Shown here one piece after another: positions 47,203-59,209 of a stretch of DNA of 64,000 nucleotides. Location of the stretch: NCBI GenBank assembly GCA_951213105.1, contig OX578142.1:2806649-2870648 (forward strand). Reading direction: 5' to 3'. Position 1 is the stretch's first letter. Every line of letters starts with the position of its first letter. A program made the translations under genes and the position numbers. Source of the DNA: Amaurobius ferox (Eukaryota; Arthropoda; Arachnida; Araneae; Amaurobiidae). Under the pieces are notes generated by a model. It saw nothing but the letters and a program-made list of their open reading frames with translations, was not told the origin of the DNA and did no database searches.

Positions 47203-49152
47203 GGCCCAGACCATACAGCCAACCCAGGGGTTTATGGCAGTTTAATGTATGGCCGGGAGAAAATTTAGAACAGGAGAATTTAGAAATTTAGAAAATTTAG
47301 AACAGGAGAATTTAGAAAATTTAGAACAGGAGACCGACTTCCACAGACCGACACCCTCGAGCAGCCCAGAGTAAACCAGTAGTTTATTAAATAATCAATC
47401 AAAGGTTACAGTTACAAAGTGTTAGGTGTCACGTAGGACACAGGCAGCAGAACAGACAGGCAAGCAAACAGACAACAAACCACAAAGATAAAAGTACAAA
47501 ACGTGTCACATAAGACACAAACAGCAAAACGTTTCACGTAGGACACAGACAGCAAGAAAAACAGCAAGCAAACGGCACAAAACGTGTCACATAAGACACA
47601 AACAGCAAAACGTGTCACGTAGGACACAGACACAGGAATAACAGCAGCAAACGACAAAAACAAAAAGTCACACACATAAAAAAATACAATAAACAGGGAA
47701 GTATGCAAGGAATATGCAAGCAGAGCATACAAAAGTGGTGCCAAGGGAACAGTAGAGAGCTCCACTGATCAAAAATTAAAAGCAGAAGGGACGCCGGCTC
47801 ACGGGCAGGTTATGAAATACCATTCGAGATCTCTCTCGCAATGAGAACACAGTTTTTAAGTTTATTTAAAAGGATAGGGTTTTTCCTAACACCCGAGAAC
47901 CAGGTTGCACAATGAGCGGGAGTGGGCTTGATTAAGTGGTGGGCAGAAGTGTGTGGGCAGGAAAATACATAATGGTCCACATCACCGTAAGCATTGCAGG
48001 TACAGCAAGATGTTCTTTTAAATTTAAAATGATGAAGGTAGTCCAAAAAGGGGCCATGACCCGTAAGAAAGTAAATTAAATATTTATTATAAATTTGGAA
48101 ATTTTGACTGACTTTAGGGAGGTAAGTTAAAATTCTTGCCGGGTCATGGGTACGAGGGGAAATGTAATTATTAAGAAGGGTTTGCCAAATATTTAAAAGG
48201 TATGTTTTGCAGTGATTAGTTAAAAAAGAGTAAGGTAAAGGTAAAACAGTAGGGGAGCCAACAGTAGTGGCGAGTTTGGCGTTTTCATCGGCAACCTCAT
48301 TACCTCGAATGTTAGCATGGGCTTTAACCCACTGTAAATTAAAAAGTGATTTAAAAGGGTAAATATAAGTTTTAATATCGTTTAAAAATTTTGATTTAAT
48401 ATTGGGAGAGTTTAACGCCAAAATGGCTGAAAGGCTGTCTGAGAAAATGTTAACTTTTGTGTTATTGTTGATTGCCCAGGAGAAGGCTTCTCGTAAAGCA
48501 GCCAATTCAGCCTGGAAAACCGTGTTCTCATTATCAAGTTTATATAAAAATGTCTCGATCAACGAATCATCTTTAAAGACACAGATGGCAAAGCCAACCT
48601 TATCTTCTATTTTGGAGCCATCTGTGTAGATATTAAAGTTAGAAAAGGTGACAGGATTACGAGTGGGAAAAATAATGGAACGTAGTCCAGGGGAGAGGCC
48701 CGAAAGAGCACAATTGGTGTCGAAACGGGCGGGGGAGGGGAGGGAAGAGTCAGGAAAAAAGTTATTTTTCTGCTTCCAGAAATGGTATTTTAAAAATTGG
48801 GTCTTGATTACACAGTGAAGGGGGGGAATACCAGTTATTGAAAAAAGAGAAATGTTTGAAGATGTTCTAAAACCGGTAGAAATCTTTAATAAGAATAATC
48901 TTTGTAAGGAAGTAAGCTTAGAAATTTGAACCCCCGTTAAATGACCTCCCCAAATACCCGCCCCGTATATAATAATTTTCTCTATTACTGCAAGATACCA
49001 AGATTTCAATAAAACTTTATTAACACCCCAATTATTACTTGATATTTTGCCAAAGGTAGAAAAGAGCTTAAAACACTTCTCTTTTAGATAAAAAATGTGG
49101 GAACTCCATTTTAAGTTGTCGTCAATAATAATACCCAAAAATTTAAGGGAAA
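47203..49152 (-). mobile_element. Island 9: class c RT/RNase H element copy
   Basis: Near-identical to island 3, including both flanks. Hairpins at 47426-47627; target duplication at 47186-47202 and 49153-49169. Confidence 0.92.
47810..49152 (-). pseudogene. ORF2 C-terminal fragment: RT thumb, RNase H and CCHC (island 9)
   Basis: Same 446 codons and intact RNase H residues as island 3; stop at 47810-47812. The open frame continues through both S10 monomers into the 3' end of island 10 (to 49543), giving 577 codons in all. The leading part reads satellite and the end of the neighbouring element and is not expected to be a natural protein. Confidence 0.9.
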
Positions 49153-49523
49153 GGGGGGGTAGCATGAAAAAGTATAGATTTTTCGAAATTTTGAAACCTC
49201 GTTTTTTGGACATCAAACAGAAGGTATCGGCCAGAAAGCCAGGAAATCGTACTTCTCCATCGAAATTAGATATAAAAAATTGTATTTGAACGAAAATTAT
49301 CATGGTCGGATTTTTCACAAAATCGGTAAGGGGGGATAGCATGAAAAAGTATAGATTTTTCGAAATTTTGAAACCTCGTTTTTTGGACATCAAACAGAAG
49401 GTATCGGCCAGAAAGCCAGGAAATCGGACTTCTCCATCGAAATTAGATATAAAAAATTGTATTTGAACGAAAATTATCATGGTCGGATTTTTCACAAAAT
49501 CGGTAAGGGGGGGTAGCATGAAA
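49153..49523 (+). repeat. Satellite block S10 (2 monomers)
   Basis: CGTACTT monomer followed by the GGGGGGATAGC monomer, as in S4. Confidence 0.95.
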
Positions 49524-50489
49524 GGCCCAGACCATACAGCCAACCCAGGGGTTTATGGCAGTTTAATGTATGGCCGGGAGAAAATTTAGAACAGAAGAAT
49601 TTAGAAATTTAGAAAATTTAGAACAGGAGAGTTTAGAAAATTTAGAACAGGAGACCGACTTCCACAGACCGACACCCTCGAGCAGCCCAGAGTAAACCAG
49701 TAGTTTATTAAATAATCAATCAAAGGTTACAGTTACAAAGTGTTAGGTGTCACGTAGGACACAGGCAGCAGAACAGACAGGCAAGCAAACAGACAACAAA
49801 CCACAAAGATAAAAGTACAAAACGTGTCACATAAGACACAAACAGCAAAACGTTTCACGTAGGACACAGACAGCAAGAAAAACAGCAAGCAAACGGCACA
49901 AAACGTGTCACATAAGACACAAACAGCAAAACGTGTCACGTAGGACACAGACACAGGAATAACAGCAGCAAACGACAAAAACAAATATAACATAAAACAA
50001 GTCATCTTCAAATTTCAAAAATTTAAAAACTATTCAAATATTTAATTTCAATAAGTATTTGAAATCAAAATAATTCAGATGGCCGGAAGTCAGCCGGACC
50101 GGCTAAGAGTCAACCAGAACGGTCGGAAGTCAGCCAAACCCCAGGAGCAAGGACAATACGACATCAAAGCACAACATCAAAACACAAGTATAACACAATA
50201 ACACAATAGTAGATCTTAAACTGTAAATGTGAAAGATGGCTAAGACTGTAAGTTTTGAAGGTTTTTAGTTCGTAAAAGTTCCCCTTGGAAACAGACACAC
50301 TTAGACAGGTCCCTAGAATTGTGATCAGTAGGTAAGTTCAGAGTTTTGTCTTTATCATTAGCCAAGGAACAATTGATGCACTTGAGCATAACACTTTTAC
50401 AGTTTTTAAAGGAGTGATCGTGAGCGGAGCACTGACTGCAAGCACTGACAGCACTGACAGCACTGACTGCACTGACAGCACTGACTGCA
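49524..50489 (-). mobile_element. Island 10: class d element copy
   Basis: 966 bp. It shares the AGAACAGAAGAATTTAG variant with island 4 (islands 6, 8 and 13 have AGAACAGGAG), supporting common descent of the 3-4 and 9-10 segments. Hairpins at 49747-49948. Confidence 0.9.
50240..50489 (-). pseudogene. Class d gag 3' fragment, copy in island 10
   Basis: Same knuckles 2 and 3 and stop (50240-50242) as island 4. Confidence 0.85.
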
Positions 50490-51389
50490 GGGGGGGTAGC
50501 ATGAAAAAGTATAGATTTTTTGAAATTTTGAAACCTCGTTTTTTGGACATCAAACAGGAGGTATCGGCCAGATAACCAGGAAATCGGACTTCTCCATCGA
50601 AATTAGATATAAAAAATTGTATTTGAACGAAAATTTTCATGGTCGGATTTTTCACAAAATCTGTAAGGGGGGGTAGCATGAAAAAGTATAGATTTTTCGA
50701 AATTTTGAAACCTCGTTTTTTGGACATCAAACAGAAGGTATCGGCCAGAAAGCTAGGAAATCGGACTTCTCCATCGAAATTAGATATAAAAAATTGTATT
50801 TGAACGAAAATTATCATGGTCGGATTTTTCACAAAATCGGTAAGGGGGGGTAGCATGAAAAAGTATAGATTTTTCGAAATTTTGAAACCTCGTTTTTTGG
50901 ACATCAAACAGAAGGTATCGGCCAGAAAACCAGGAAATCGGTCTTCTCCATCGAAATTAGATATAAAAAAATGTATTTGAACGAAAATTATCATGGTCGG
51001 ATTTTTCACAAAATCGGTAAGGGGGGGTAGCATGAAAAAGTATAGATTTTTCGAAATTTTGAAACCACGTTTTTTGGACATCAAACAGAAGGTATCGGCC
51101 AGTAAGCCAGGAAATCGGTCTTCTCCATCGAAATTAGATATAAAAAATTGTATTTGAACGAAAATTATCATGGTCGAATTTTTCACAAAATGTGTAAGGG
51201 GGTAGCATGAAAAAGTATAGATTTTTCGAAATTTTGAAACCTCGTTTTTTGGACATCAAACAGAAGGTATCGGCCAGAAAGCCAGGAAATCGGACTTCTC
51301 CATCGAAATTAGATATAAAAAATTGTATTTGAACGAAAATTATCATGGTCGGATTTTTCACAAAATCGGTAAGGGGGGGTAGCATGAAA
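50490..51389 (+). repeat. Satellite block S11 (5 monomers)
   Basis: The same five monomers, in order, as the first five of S5. Ends in G7TAGCATGAAA (51373-51389), immediately followed by island 11. Confidence 0.95.
51373..51389 (+). other. Target-site duplication, 3' side of island 11
   Basis: GGGGGGGTAGCATGAAA, repeated exactly at 52154-52170 on the other side of the element and present once at the unoccupied sites 19592-19608, 33538-33554 and 45599-45615. Confidence 0.95.
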
Positions 51390-52153
51390 GGCCCAGACCA
51401 TACAGCCAACCCAGGGGTTTATGGCAGTTTAATGTATGGCCGGGAGAAAATTTAGAACAGGAGAATTTAGAAATTTAGAAAATTTAGAACAGGAGAATTT
51501 AGAAAATTTAGAACAGGAGACCGACTTCCACAGACCGACACCCTCGAGCAGCCCAGAGTAAACCAGTAGTTTATTAAATAATCAATCAAAGGTTACAGTT
51601 ACAAAGTGTTAGGTGTCACGTAGGACACAGGCAGCAAAACAGACAGGCAAGCAAACAGACAACAAACCACAAAGATAAAAGTACAAAATGTGTCACATAA
51701 GACACAAACAGCAAAACGTTTCACGTAGGACACAGACAGCAAGAAAAACAGCAAGCAAACGGCACAAAACGTGTCACATAAGACACAAACAGCAAAACGT
51801 GTCACGTAGGACACAGACACAGGAATAACAGCAGCAAACGACAAAAACAAAAAGTCACACACATAAAAAAATACAATAAACAGGGAAGTATGCAAGGAAT
51901 ATGCAAGCAGAGCATACAAAAGTGGTGCCAAGGGAACAGTAGAGAGCTCCACTGATCAAAAATTAAAAGCAGAAGGGACGCCGGCTCACGGGCAGGTTAT
52001 GAAATACCATTCGAGATCTCTCTCGCAATGAGAACACAGTTTTTAAGTTTATTTAAAAGGATAGGGTTTTTCCTAACACCCGAGAACCAGGTTGCACAAT
52101 GAGCGGGAGTGGGCTTGATTAAGTGGTGGGCAGAAGTGTAGCAGAAGTGTGAA
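51390..52153 (-). mobile_element. Island 11: class f, strongly truncated RT-lineage element (764 bp)
   Basis: In element sense: the last 47 or so codons of ORF2 (51997-52139), then the 3' UTR with hairpins 51613-51814. A perfect 17-bp duplication G7TAGCATGAAA flanks it (51373-51389, 52154-52170). The 5' end has GCAGAAGTGT twice (52130-52139, 52141-52150), while the parental sequence has it once. The homologous array S5 lacks this insertion and has a single copy of the target. Confidence 0.95.
51997..52139 (-). pseudogene. Remnant of the ORF2 C-terminus (island 11)
   Basis: About 47 codons matching the extreme C-terminus of the class c ORF2 (TSAHHLIKP near the start, ending in AREISNGIS, stop 51997-51999). 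It has no catalytic domain; all else was lost by 5' truncation. Confidence 0.85.
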
Positions 52154-52877
52154 GGGGGGGTAGCATGAAAAAGTATAGATTTTTCGAAATTTTGAAACCT
52201 CGTTTTTTGGACATCAAACAGAAGGTATCGGCCAGAAAGCCAGGAAATCGGTCTTCTCCATCGAAATTAGATTAAAAAATTGTATTTGAACGAAAATTAT
52301 CATGGTCGGATTTTTCACAAAATCGGTAAGGGGGGGTGGCATGAAAAAGTATAGATTTTTCGAAATTTTGAAACCTCGTTTTTTGGACATCAAACAGAAG
52401 GTATCGGCCAGAAAACCAGGAAATCGGTCTTCTCCATCGAAATTAGATATAAAAAATTGTATTTGAACGAAAATTATCATGGTCGGATTTTTCACAAAAT
52501 CGGTAAGGGGGGGTAGCATGAAAAAGTATAGATTTTTCGAAATTTTGAAACCACGTTTTTTGGACATCAAACAGAAGGTATCGGCCAGTAAGCCAGGAAA
52601 TCGGTCTTCTCCATCGAAATTAGATATAAAAAATTGTATTTGAACGAAAATTTTCATGGTCGGATTTTTCACAAAATCTGTAAGGGGGGGTAGCATGAAA
52701 AAGTATAGATTTTTCGAAATTTTGAAACCTCGTTTTTTGGACATCAAACAGAAGGTATCGGCCAGAAAGCTAGGAAATCGGACTTCTCCATCGAAATTAG
52801 ATATAAAAAATTGTATTTGAACGAAAATTATAATGGTCGGATTTTTCACAAAATCGGTAAGGGGGGGTAGCATGAAA
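52154..52877 (+). repeat. Satellite block S12 (4 monomers)
   Basis: Equals monomers 6 to 9 of S5 (GATTAAAA with GGTGGCATG; AAAACC; CCACG; GCTAGG/ATAATGG), then island 12. Confidence 0.95.
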
Positions 52878-54389
52878 GGCCCAGACCATACAGCCAACCC
52901 AGGGGTTTATGGCAGTTTAATGTATGGCCGGGAGAAAATTTAGAACAGGAAATTTAGAACAGGAGAATTTAGAAATTTAGAAAATTTAGAACAGAAGACC
53001 GACTTCCACAGACCGACACCCACGAGCAGCCCAGAGTAAACCAGTAGTTTATTAAATAAACAATCAAAGGTTACAGTTACAAAATATTAGGTGTCACGTA
53101 GGACACAGGCAGCAGAACAGACAGGCAAACAAACAAACAACAAACCACAAAGATACAGCAAACAACATAAAGAACACAGCAAACAACATAAAATCACTGC
53201 AAACAACATGAAGAAGGGAGTCAGACAATTAAAAGAAATTAAACTTTCTATTAGTGTTTAAATTCAAAGGTCTTAAGTTAACGGTTTAAAACTTAATCGA
53301 TCCCAAATTTTGAAATTTATAATGATACTAAATTCTCAATAAAAGAAGTTATTCCATTAAAAGTTCTATCAGATTTATATAGTTTTTAATAATTTTTTTT
53401 TTTTATTAAGAGTAAAGATATAATTTTAGTTTATATTTACAAGCCTGGTTTCCATAAAGGATCAAGCCCAAGGGTTAAATCCAGGAAAATTAAAATATTC
53501 ATCACTAAAACCAGATAAAAACGTTAATTAATTAAAGAAAATATGCCAGTAAACAGTTAAAAAGTTTTAAGTTAAAGGAAGATAATTAAAAGTTTATTAT
53601 TATTATTATTATTATTATTTTTTTTTTTTAAACATAAAATTTACACTAAGGGTTATAAAGTGTTTTTTCACTCTCTTTTCTATTTTTTTTTCTCTAAAAC
53701 TTATCAATTATTCTAAGGATGAAACAACGAAGGTCAATTATGAGTCGAAAGGGGAAAAAGCCCCAACGAAAGCCTCCAAAAAGCAAAGAGCCCCAAAGAC
53801 TCAAGCAGAAAGTTAACAAAAGTTAACGAAGATTAAATTACAAAAGTATACAAATATTTGAGTTTAAAAATAGGATTTATCATCCAGTTTTTCATTCAAT
53901 TTTTCTCTTATAAAAGGATTAAATAAATGACAAAATGCCAGAATTACAATGTAAGAGGGGGAAGGGGAAAAGTGAGATCTCCAAAAAAAGGGGAAGAGTG
54001 AGCACTCACAGTTGAAAAAATAATAACAATATATAACATGAAGAAGGTTGAGTAGATATCATGTGGTATTGGTATATTTACAGTAGATGTCAACCTAAAG
54101 GCGATTGTATGTCACACAGAGTGCAAGATAAGCAGATTATGTAGATTCTGCTCAATGAATAAATTACTCACAGAAGCACAAATCGACGATAAGATGCTCC
54201 CAGAGGCTCAGAATATCTATTTCAAGAACCGGAGTCGCTACTAAAGTTTCATGTAAAGTCACCATGTAAGGTTTCACGCACACAGGTACACGAAGAAATC
54301 TCCCCATTCACAAAGAACCGTCATCTGTGACAAGAGAGGAGCGCTCCACCTTAGAAGCACTTCACCTCCACTCAGAAGAAGTGGCGTCA

Positions 54390-54458
54390 AAGCACTAAGT
54401 AGTATATCATCCAAGCACTAAGTAGTATATCATCCAAGCACTAAGTAGTATATCATCC
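54390..54458 (+). repeat. 23-bp minisatellite, 3 copies (island 12)
   Basis: Three copies, as in island 5. Confidence 0.95.
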
Positions 54459-55226
54459 AAGGCAGCGGTTCCGAAAAGGTCCAAACAGTAGAAAGCACTG
54501 GGAGGAAAAATCACTCGATAAATCGTAAATGAGACACAAAGTTGCATGTACAAAAGAACAATATATCAGTTGTTAGAACCAATATCAGTTATATGTACAA
54601 GGGTAACATCATCAGAGCAGAAGGCGAAGAGTGAACGAAGAGATATCAGGGTAGAGGTACGAGGAAATCGTTCAACGTACTCTGCAAGTAGGGGAAATTC
54701 AAAAGTGTCATCTGCAAAGTTCACAGTGATTCGTAAAAGAGTATTTTCAGCATTCATAATGAGCCTCACTGGGAGAGAACACAATCACGCAACACCGTGT
54801 GTAAAAAGTGTAGACCAGATAAGTTAGCTGAGCTAGATGAGTGAGATAGTTACTTAAGATTCACTGAAAATATTCATAGTAAACGGCACAAGTGTAAGAA
54901 GATTCCGAAAATGTTCGTAAAGTTCTAAGTTTATAAAGTTCATAAAGTTCATGAAAATTTAAGTTCCGAAAATGTTCAGAGAAACCAGATCAGTTCTATA
55001 AGTTCTGACCAAAGGTCAGGTATCAAGTCACAAAATATTTATAAGAGTTCGAAAAGTAAGAGGGGCACAAGAAGGGAGTCTCACAAAAGGGGAATTTCCC
55101 AGGAGCAGGGAAGGAATACACATAAAGGAACAATAAACAGTAATAAGAACACTTAACAGAACATATATCATAGAATACAATAAAATATGAGTGAATACGT
55201 GTATGTTAGAATGTGATTTAAAATAT

Positions 55227-56837
55227 TCAAAGAGTTTTTTGAAGATTTTTTATTCGAAGAAGTTCTTTTTTTAAAGATAAACATTTTGTTCTGTCTCTGG
55301 AATTATGGTCAGTAGACCAGGCAAGGGTACCGTCTTTGGAGTTTGCAGAAACACAGTTGACACATATTGGTGATTTACATTTACAGTTTTTGAATGTGTG
55401 ATCAGCACTAGAACACTGGCTACAATGACTGGTTTCACTTCTACAGTATGCGGCAGAGTGGCCATAACCCTGGCAACGGAAACAAGTCTGGATAGCAACA
55501 TATTTTTTAATGAGAATAAGTTTGAAGTGGTAATAGAATTTCTTAATCTTGATCAATTGCTTCCCAATGTTCTCCTCTACCAGGACAACCCAGTTAACAT
55601 GATTCTCATGAGTAGAGAAGGTTCTAAGGACCCTAAATTCGTTGTCGTCGAAAGCAGGTTCGCTTACACGGATCAGGTTTTTAACATGGCACTCGTCAAA
55701 GGTGGAAGGTACGTTAAAAAATATTACAGCCATCTTTTTCTTTGAAGGATGAGTAACTCTAAATTTTTTGCCAATTTCAGATCTCTCAAATTTCGGAACA
55801 AGGGTGTTAACTTCCTCATCAGCACAAGTAATTTTCAGAGTTCCGTTATTAAAGGAGGAGATGTTGTGGATTTTAACATTCGGAGGACGAGGAAGAAGCT
55901 GGAGGTCCTGAATGAGTTGTGAACTGTCTTTAGGTTGATCAATGCTTTGCAGTAAAACACTGGCATATGAAGGACGAATGACTGACGGAGGTACAAGGTT
56001 AGAAGCAGAGAGACTTCTGGTAACTGTTGTCTCGATCAGCGTTGGCAACTCAAGGGATAGGTTTTTTGAGAAGTTGTCAAGGTTTGAAGCAATTGAATCT
56101 TTCAGGAGGCCCAGTTCTTCAGCAAAAGACTTGTTTAAATTTTGAAGAGACAAAGAAACATCAGGTTGTACAGGAGCGGAGACATGTGACTCGAAAGTTG
56201 TACAGGCATTATGAATAGATTCAAATTTGTTGTCTAAGTATTTTTTTTGAGTCTGAGTAGTTCGGACATATCGGGAGATATATCCCTTCATTTGATTACA
56301 GAATCTCCGAACTTTCAGAAGAAAAAGGTTGCTAGGATCAGAGTTTTCATCACCGAGATCAACAGAGGTGACGGAGAATGCGTCATCTTCACCGGTCAGA
56401 GAATGTGAAATTTCCGAACAGGTTTGTTCAGGCAAAGAGTCCTGCTCAAGATCCCCGGCGGAAGCCATAGCAGAGGGAGGCAAAGGGGGAGCGCGAAATG
56501 CTGGAGGATTGGAGAACACCGTAAAAACAGGTTTAGTTACGTCAAATACAGGCAATTTCACGGAATCATGTTGAGTACGGGATAAGGCAGAAGAATATGA
56601 ATGCTCGGAAGAAGTCCGTATATTTTCCAGTTGAACTGTAGGTTGCATCAGGGGATTATCAGGAGGTATAAAAGGCGAAACAGTTTTGTTGTCAAGAATA
56701 TCCGAGCCAGGGTTGGTAGATATCATGTCAGACTTAGAAATTAATGGAGAGCAGCCAGGTGAGGATGAACGATCAGAAGAAGCAAGGCTAGGATACATAC
56801 GAAGATACGAGGAGGGAAGTTCACGAGCGTCAGCCAT
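55227..56837 (-). CDS. ORF1 (Gag-like) zinc-knuckle protein, 536 aa, copy 3
   Basis: Intact. The only amino-acid change seen against the island 5 copy is P365S (HPSKKK). All three zinc knuckles are retained. The same base change puts a stop into the antisense frame present in the other two copies, which argues against a function for that antisense frame. Confidence 0.92.
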   Translation of the reverse strand: MADARELPSSYLRMYPSLASSDRSSSPGCSPLISKSDMISTNPGSDILDNKTVSPFIPPDNPLMQPTVQLENIRTSSEHSYSSALSRTQHDSVKLPVFDVTKPVFTVFSNPPAFRAPPLPPSAMASAGDLEQDSLPEQTCSEISHSLTGEDDAFSVTSVDLGDENSDPSNLFLLKVRRFCNQMKGYISRYVRTTQTQKKYLDNKFESIHNACTTFESHVSAPVQPDVSLSLQNLNKSFAEELGLLKDSIASNLDNFSKNLSLELPTLIETTVTRSLSASNLVPPSVIRPSYASVLLQSIDQPKDSSQLIQDLQLLPRPPNVKIHNISSFNNGTLKITCADEEVNTLVPKFERSEIGKKFRVTHPSKKKMAVIFFNVPSTFDECHVKNLIRVSEPAFDDNEFRVLRTFSTHENHVNWVVLVEENIGKQLIKIKKFYYHFKLILIKKYVAIQTCFRCQGYGHSAAYCRSETSHCSQCSSADHTFKNCKCKSPICVNCVSANSKDGTLAWSTDHNSRDRTKCLSLKKELLRIKNLQKTL

Positions 56838-56992
56838 GTCAATAGTAGAAAGCAGTCTAGTTTAAAGTTATATCAACTAACGGTATATTCACTCAAAGTA
56901 TACACAACATAAATATTACAGGGTGAGAATACATAAAATTAAAGGGGTAGTATGAAAAGGGTAGCATGAAAGTAGGTAGTAGGGGGGTAGTA

Positions 56993-58243
56993 GGGGGGGT
57001 AGCATGAAAAAGTATAGATTTTTCGAAATTTTTAAACCTCGTTTTTTGGACATCAAACAGAAGGTATCGGCCAGAAAGCCAGGAAATCGGTCTTCTCCAT
57101 CGAAATTAGATTAAAAAATTGTATTTGAACGAAAATTATCATGTTCGGAATTTTCACAAAATCGGTAAGGGGGGGTAGCATGAAAAAGTATAGATTTTTC
57201 GAAATTTTGAAACCTCGTTTTTTGGACATCAAACAGAAGGTTTCGGCCAGAAAGCCAGGAAATCGGTCTTCTCCATCGAAATTAGATATAAAAAATTGTA
57301 TTTGAACGAAAATTATCATGGTCGGATTTTTCACAAAATCTGTAAGGGGGGTAGCATGAAAAAGTATAGATTTTTCGAAATTTTGAAACCTCGTATTTTG
57401 GACATCAAACAGAAGGTATCGGCCAGAAAGCCAGGAAATCGGACTTCTCCATCGAAATTAGATATAAAAAATTGTATTTGAACGAAAATTATCATGGTCG
57501 GATTTTTCACAAAATCGGTAAGGGGGGGTAGCATGAAAAAGTATAGATTTTTCGAAATTTTGAAACCTCGTTTTTTGGACATCAAACAGAAGGTATCGGC
57601 CAGAACCAGGAAATCGGTCTTCTCCATCGAAATTAGATATAAAAAATTGTATTTGAACGAAAATTATCATGGTCGGATTTTTCACAAAATCGGTAAGGGG
57701 GGGTAGCATGAAAAAGTATAGATTTTTCGAAATTTTGAAACCTCGTTTTTTGGACATCAAACAGAAGGTATCGGCCAGAAACCAGGAAATCGGTCTTCTC
57801 CATCGAAATTAGATATAAAAAATTGTATTTGAACGAAAATTATCATGGTCGGATTTTTCACAAAATCGGTAAGGGGGGGTAGCATGAAAAAGTATAGATT
57901 TTTCGAAATTTTGAAACCTCGTTTTTTGAACATCAAACAAAAGGTATCGGCCAGAAAACCAGGAAATCGGTCTTCTCCATCGAAATGAGATATAAAAAAT
58001 TGTATTTGAACGAAAATTATCATGGTCGGATTTTTCACAAAATCGGTAAGGGGGGGTAGCATGAAAAAGTATAGATTTTTCGAAATTTTGAAACCTCGTT
58101 TTTTGGACATCAAACAGAAGGTATGGGCCAGAAAGCCAGGAAATCAGTCTTCTCCATCGAAATTAGATATAAAAAATTGTATTTGAACGAAAATTATCAT
58201 GGTCGGATTTTTCACAAAATCGGTAAGGGGGGGTAGCATGAAA
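56993..58243 (+). repeat. Satellite block S13 (7 monomers)
   Basis: The first five follow S6 (AAATTTTTAAACC, GTTTCGG, CGTATTTTGG, GCCAGAACCAGG, GCCAGAAACCAGG). The last two are otherwise rare: one with TTGAACATCAAACAAAAGG and AAATGAGATAT (57926-57990), one with GTATGGGCC and AAATCAGTC (58121-58150). Confidence 0.95.
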
Positions 58244-59209
58244 GGCCCAGACCATACAGCCAACCCAGGGGTTTATGGCAGTTTAATGTATGGCCGGGAG
58301 AAAATTTAGAACAGGAGAATTTAGAAATTTAGAAAATTTAGAACAGGAGAGTTTAGAAAATTTAGAACAGGAGACCGACTTCCACAGACCGACACCCTCG
58401 AGCAGCCCAGAGTAAACCAGGAGTTTATTAAATAATCAATCAAAGGTTACAGTTACAAAGTGTTAGGTGTCACGTAGGACACAGGCAGCAGAACAGACAG
58501 GCAAGCAAACAGACAACAAACCACAAAGATAAAAGTACAAAACGTGTCACATAAGACACAAACAGCAAAACGTTTCACGTAGGACACAGACAGCAAGAAA
58601 AACAGCAAGCAAACGGCACAAAACGTGTCACATAAGACACAAACAGCAAAACGTGTCACGTAGGACACAGACACAGGAATAACAGCAGCAAACGACAAAA
58701 ACAAATATAACATAAAACAAGTCATCTTCAAATTTCAAAAATTTAAAAACTATTCAAATATTTAATTTCAATAAGTATTTGAAATCAAAATAATTCAGAT
58801 GGCCGGAAGTCAGCCGGACCGGCTAAGAGTCAACCAGAACGGTCGGAAGTCAGCCAAACCCCAGGAGCAAGGACAATACGACATCAAAGCACAACATCAA
58901 AACACAAGTATAACACAATAACACAATAGTAGATCTTAAACTGTAAATGTGAAAGATGGCTAAGACTGTAAGTTTTGAAGGTTTTTAGTTCGTAAAAGTT
59001 CCCCTTGGAAACAGACACACTTAGACAGGTCCCTAGAATTGTGATCAGTAGGTAAGTTCAGAGTTTTGTCTTTATCATTAGCCAAGGAACAATTGATGCA
59101 CTTGAGCATAACACTTTTACAGTTTTTAAAGGAGTGATCGTGAGCGGAGCACTGACTGCAAGCACTGACAGCACTGACAGCACTGACTGCACTGACAGCA
59201 CTGACTGCA
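58244..59209 (-). mobile_element. Island 13: class d element copy
   Basis: 966 bp, right flank as in the other class d copies, left flank different (GTATGGGCC monomer). Hairpins 58467-58668. Confidence 0.9.
58960..59209 (-). pseudogene. Class d gag 3' fragment, copy in island 13
   Basis: Same knuckles 2 and 3 and stop (58960-58962) as island 4. Confidence 0.85.

Larger units (their letters stand above)
52878..56992 (-). mobile_element. Island 12: class e ORF1-only element copy
   Basis: Same layout as island 5: 3' UTR 52878-55226, gag 55227-56837, 5' UTR 56838-56992. Both flanks match island 5, except that the right flank has the GTTTCGG dimer once. Target duplication at 52861-52877 and 56993-57009. 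Confidence 0.9.

Noticed and set aside
20317..57003. Pure segmental duplication as the only explanation for the identical junctions
   Set aside because: It explains copies within a class, but not six classes with different 5' ends, different flanking monomers and matching unoccupied sites.
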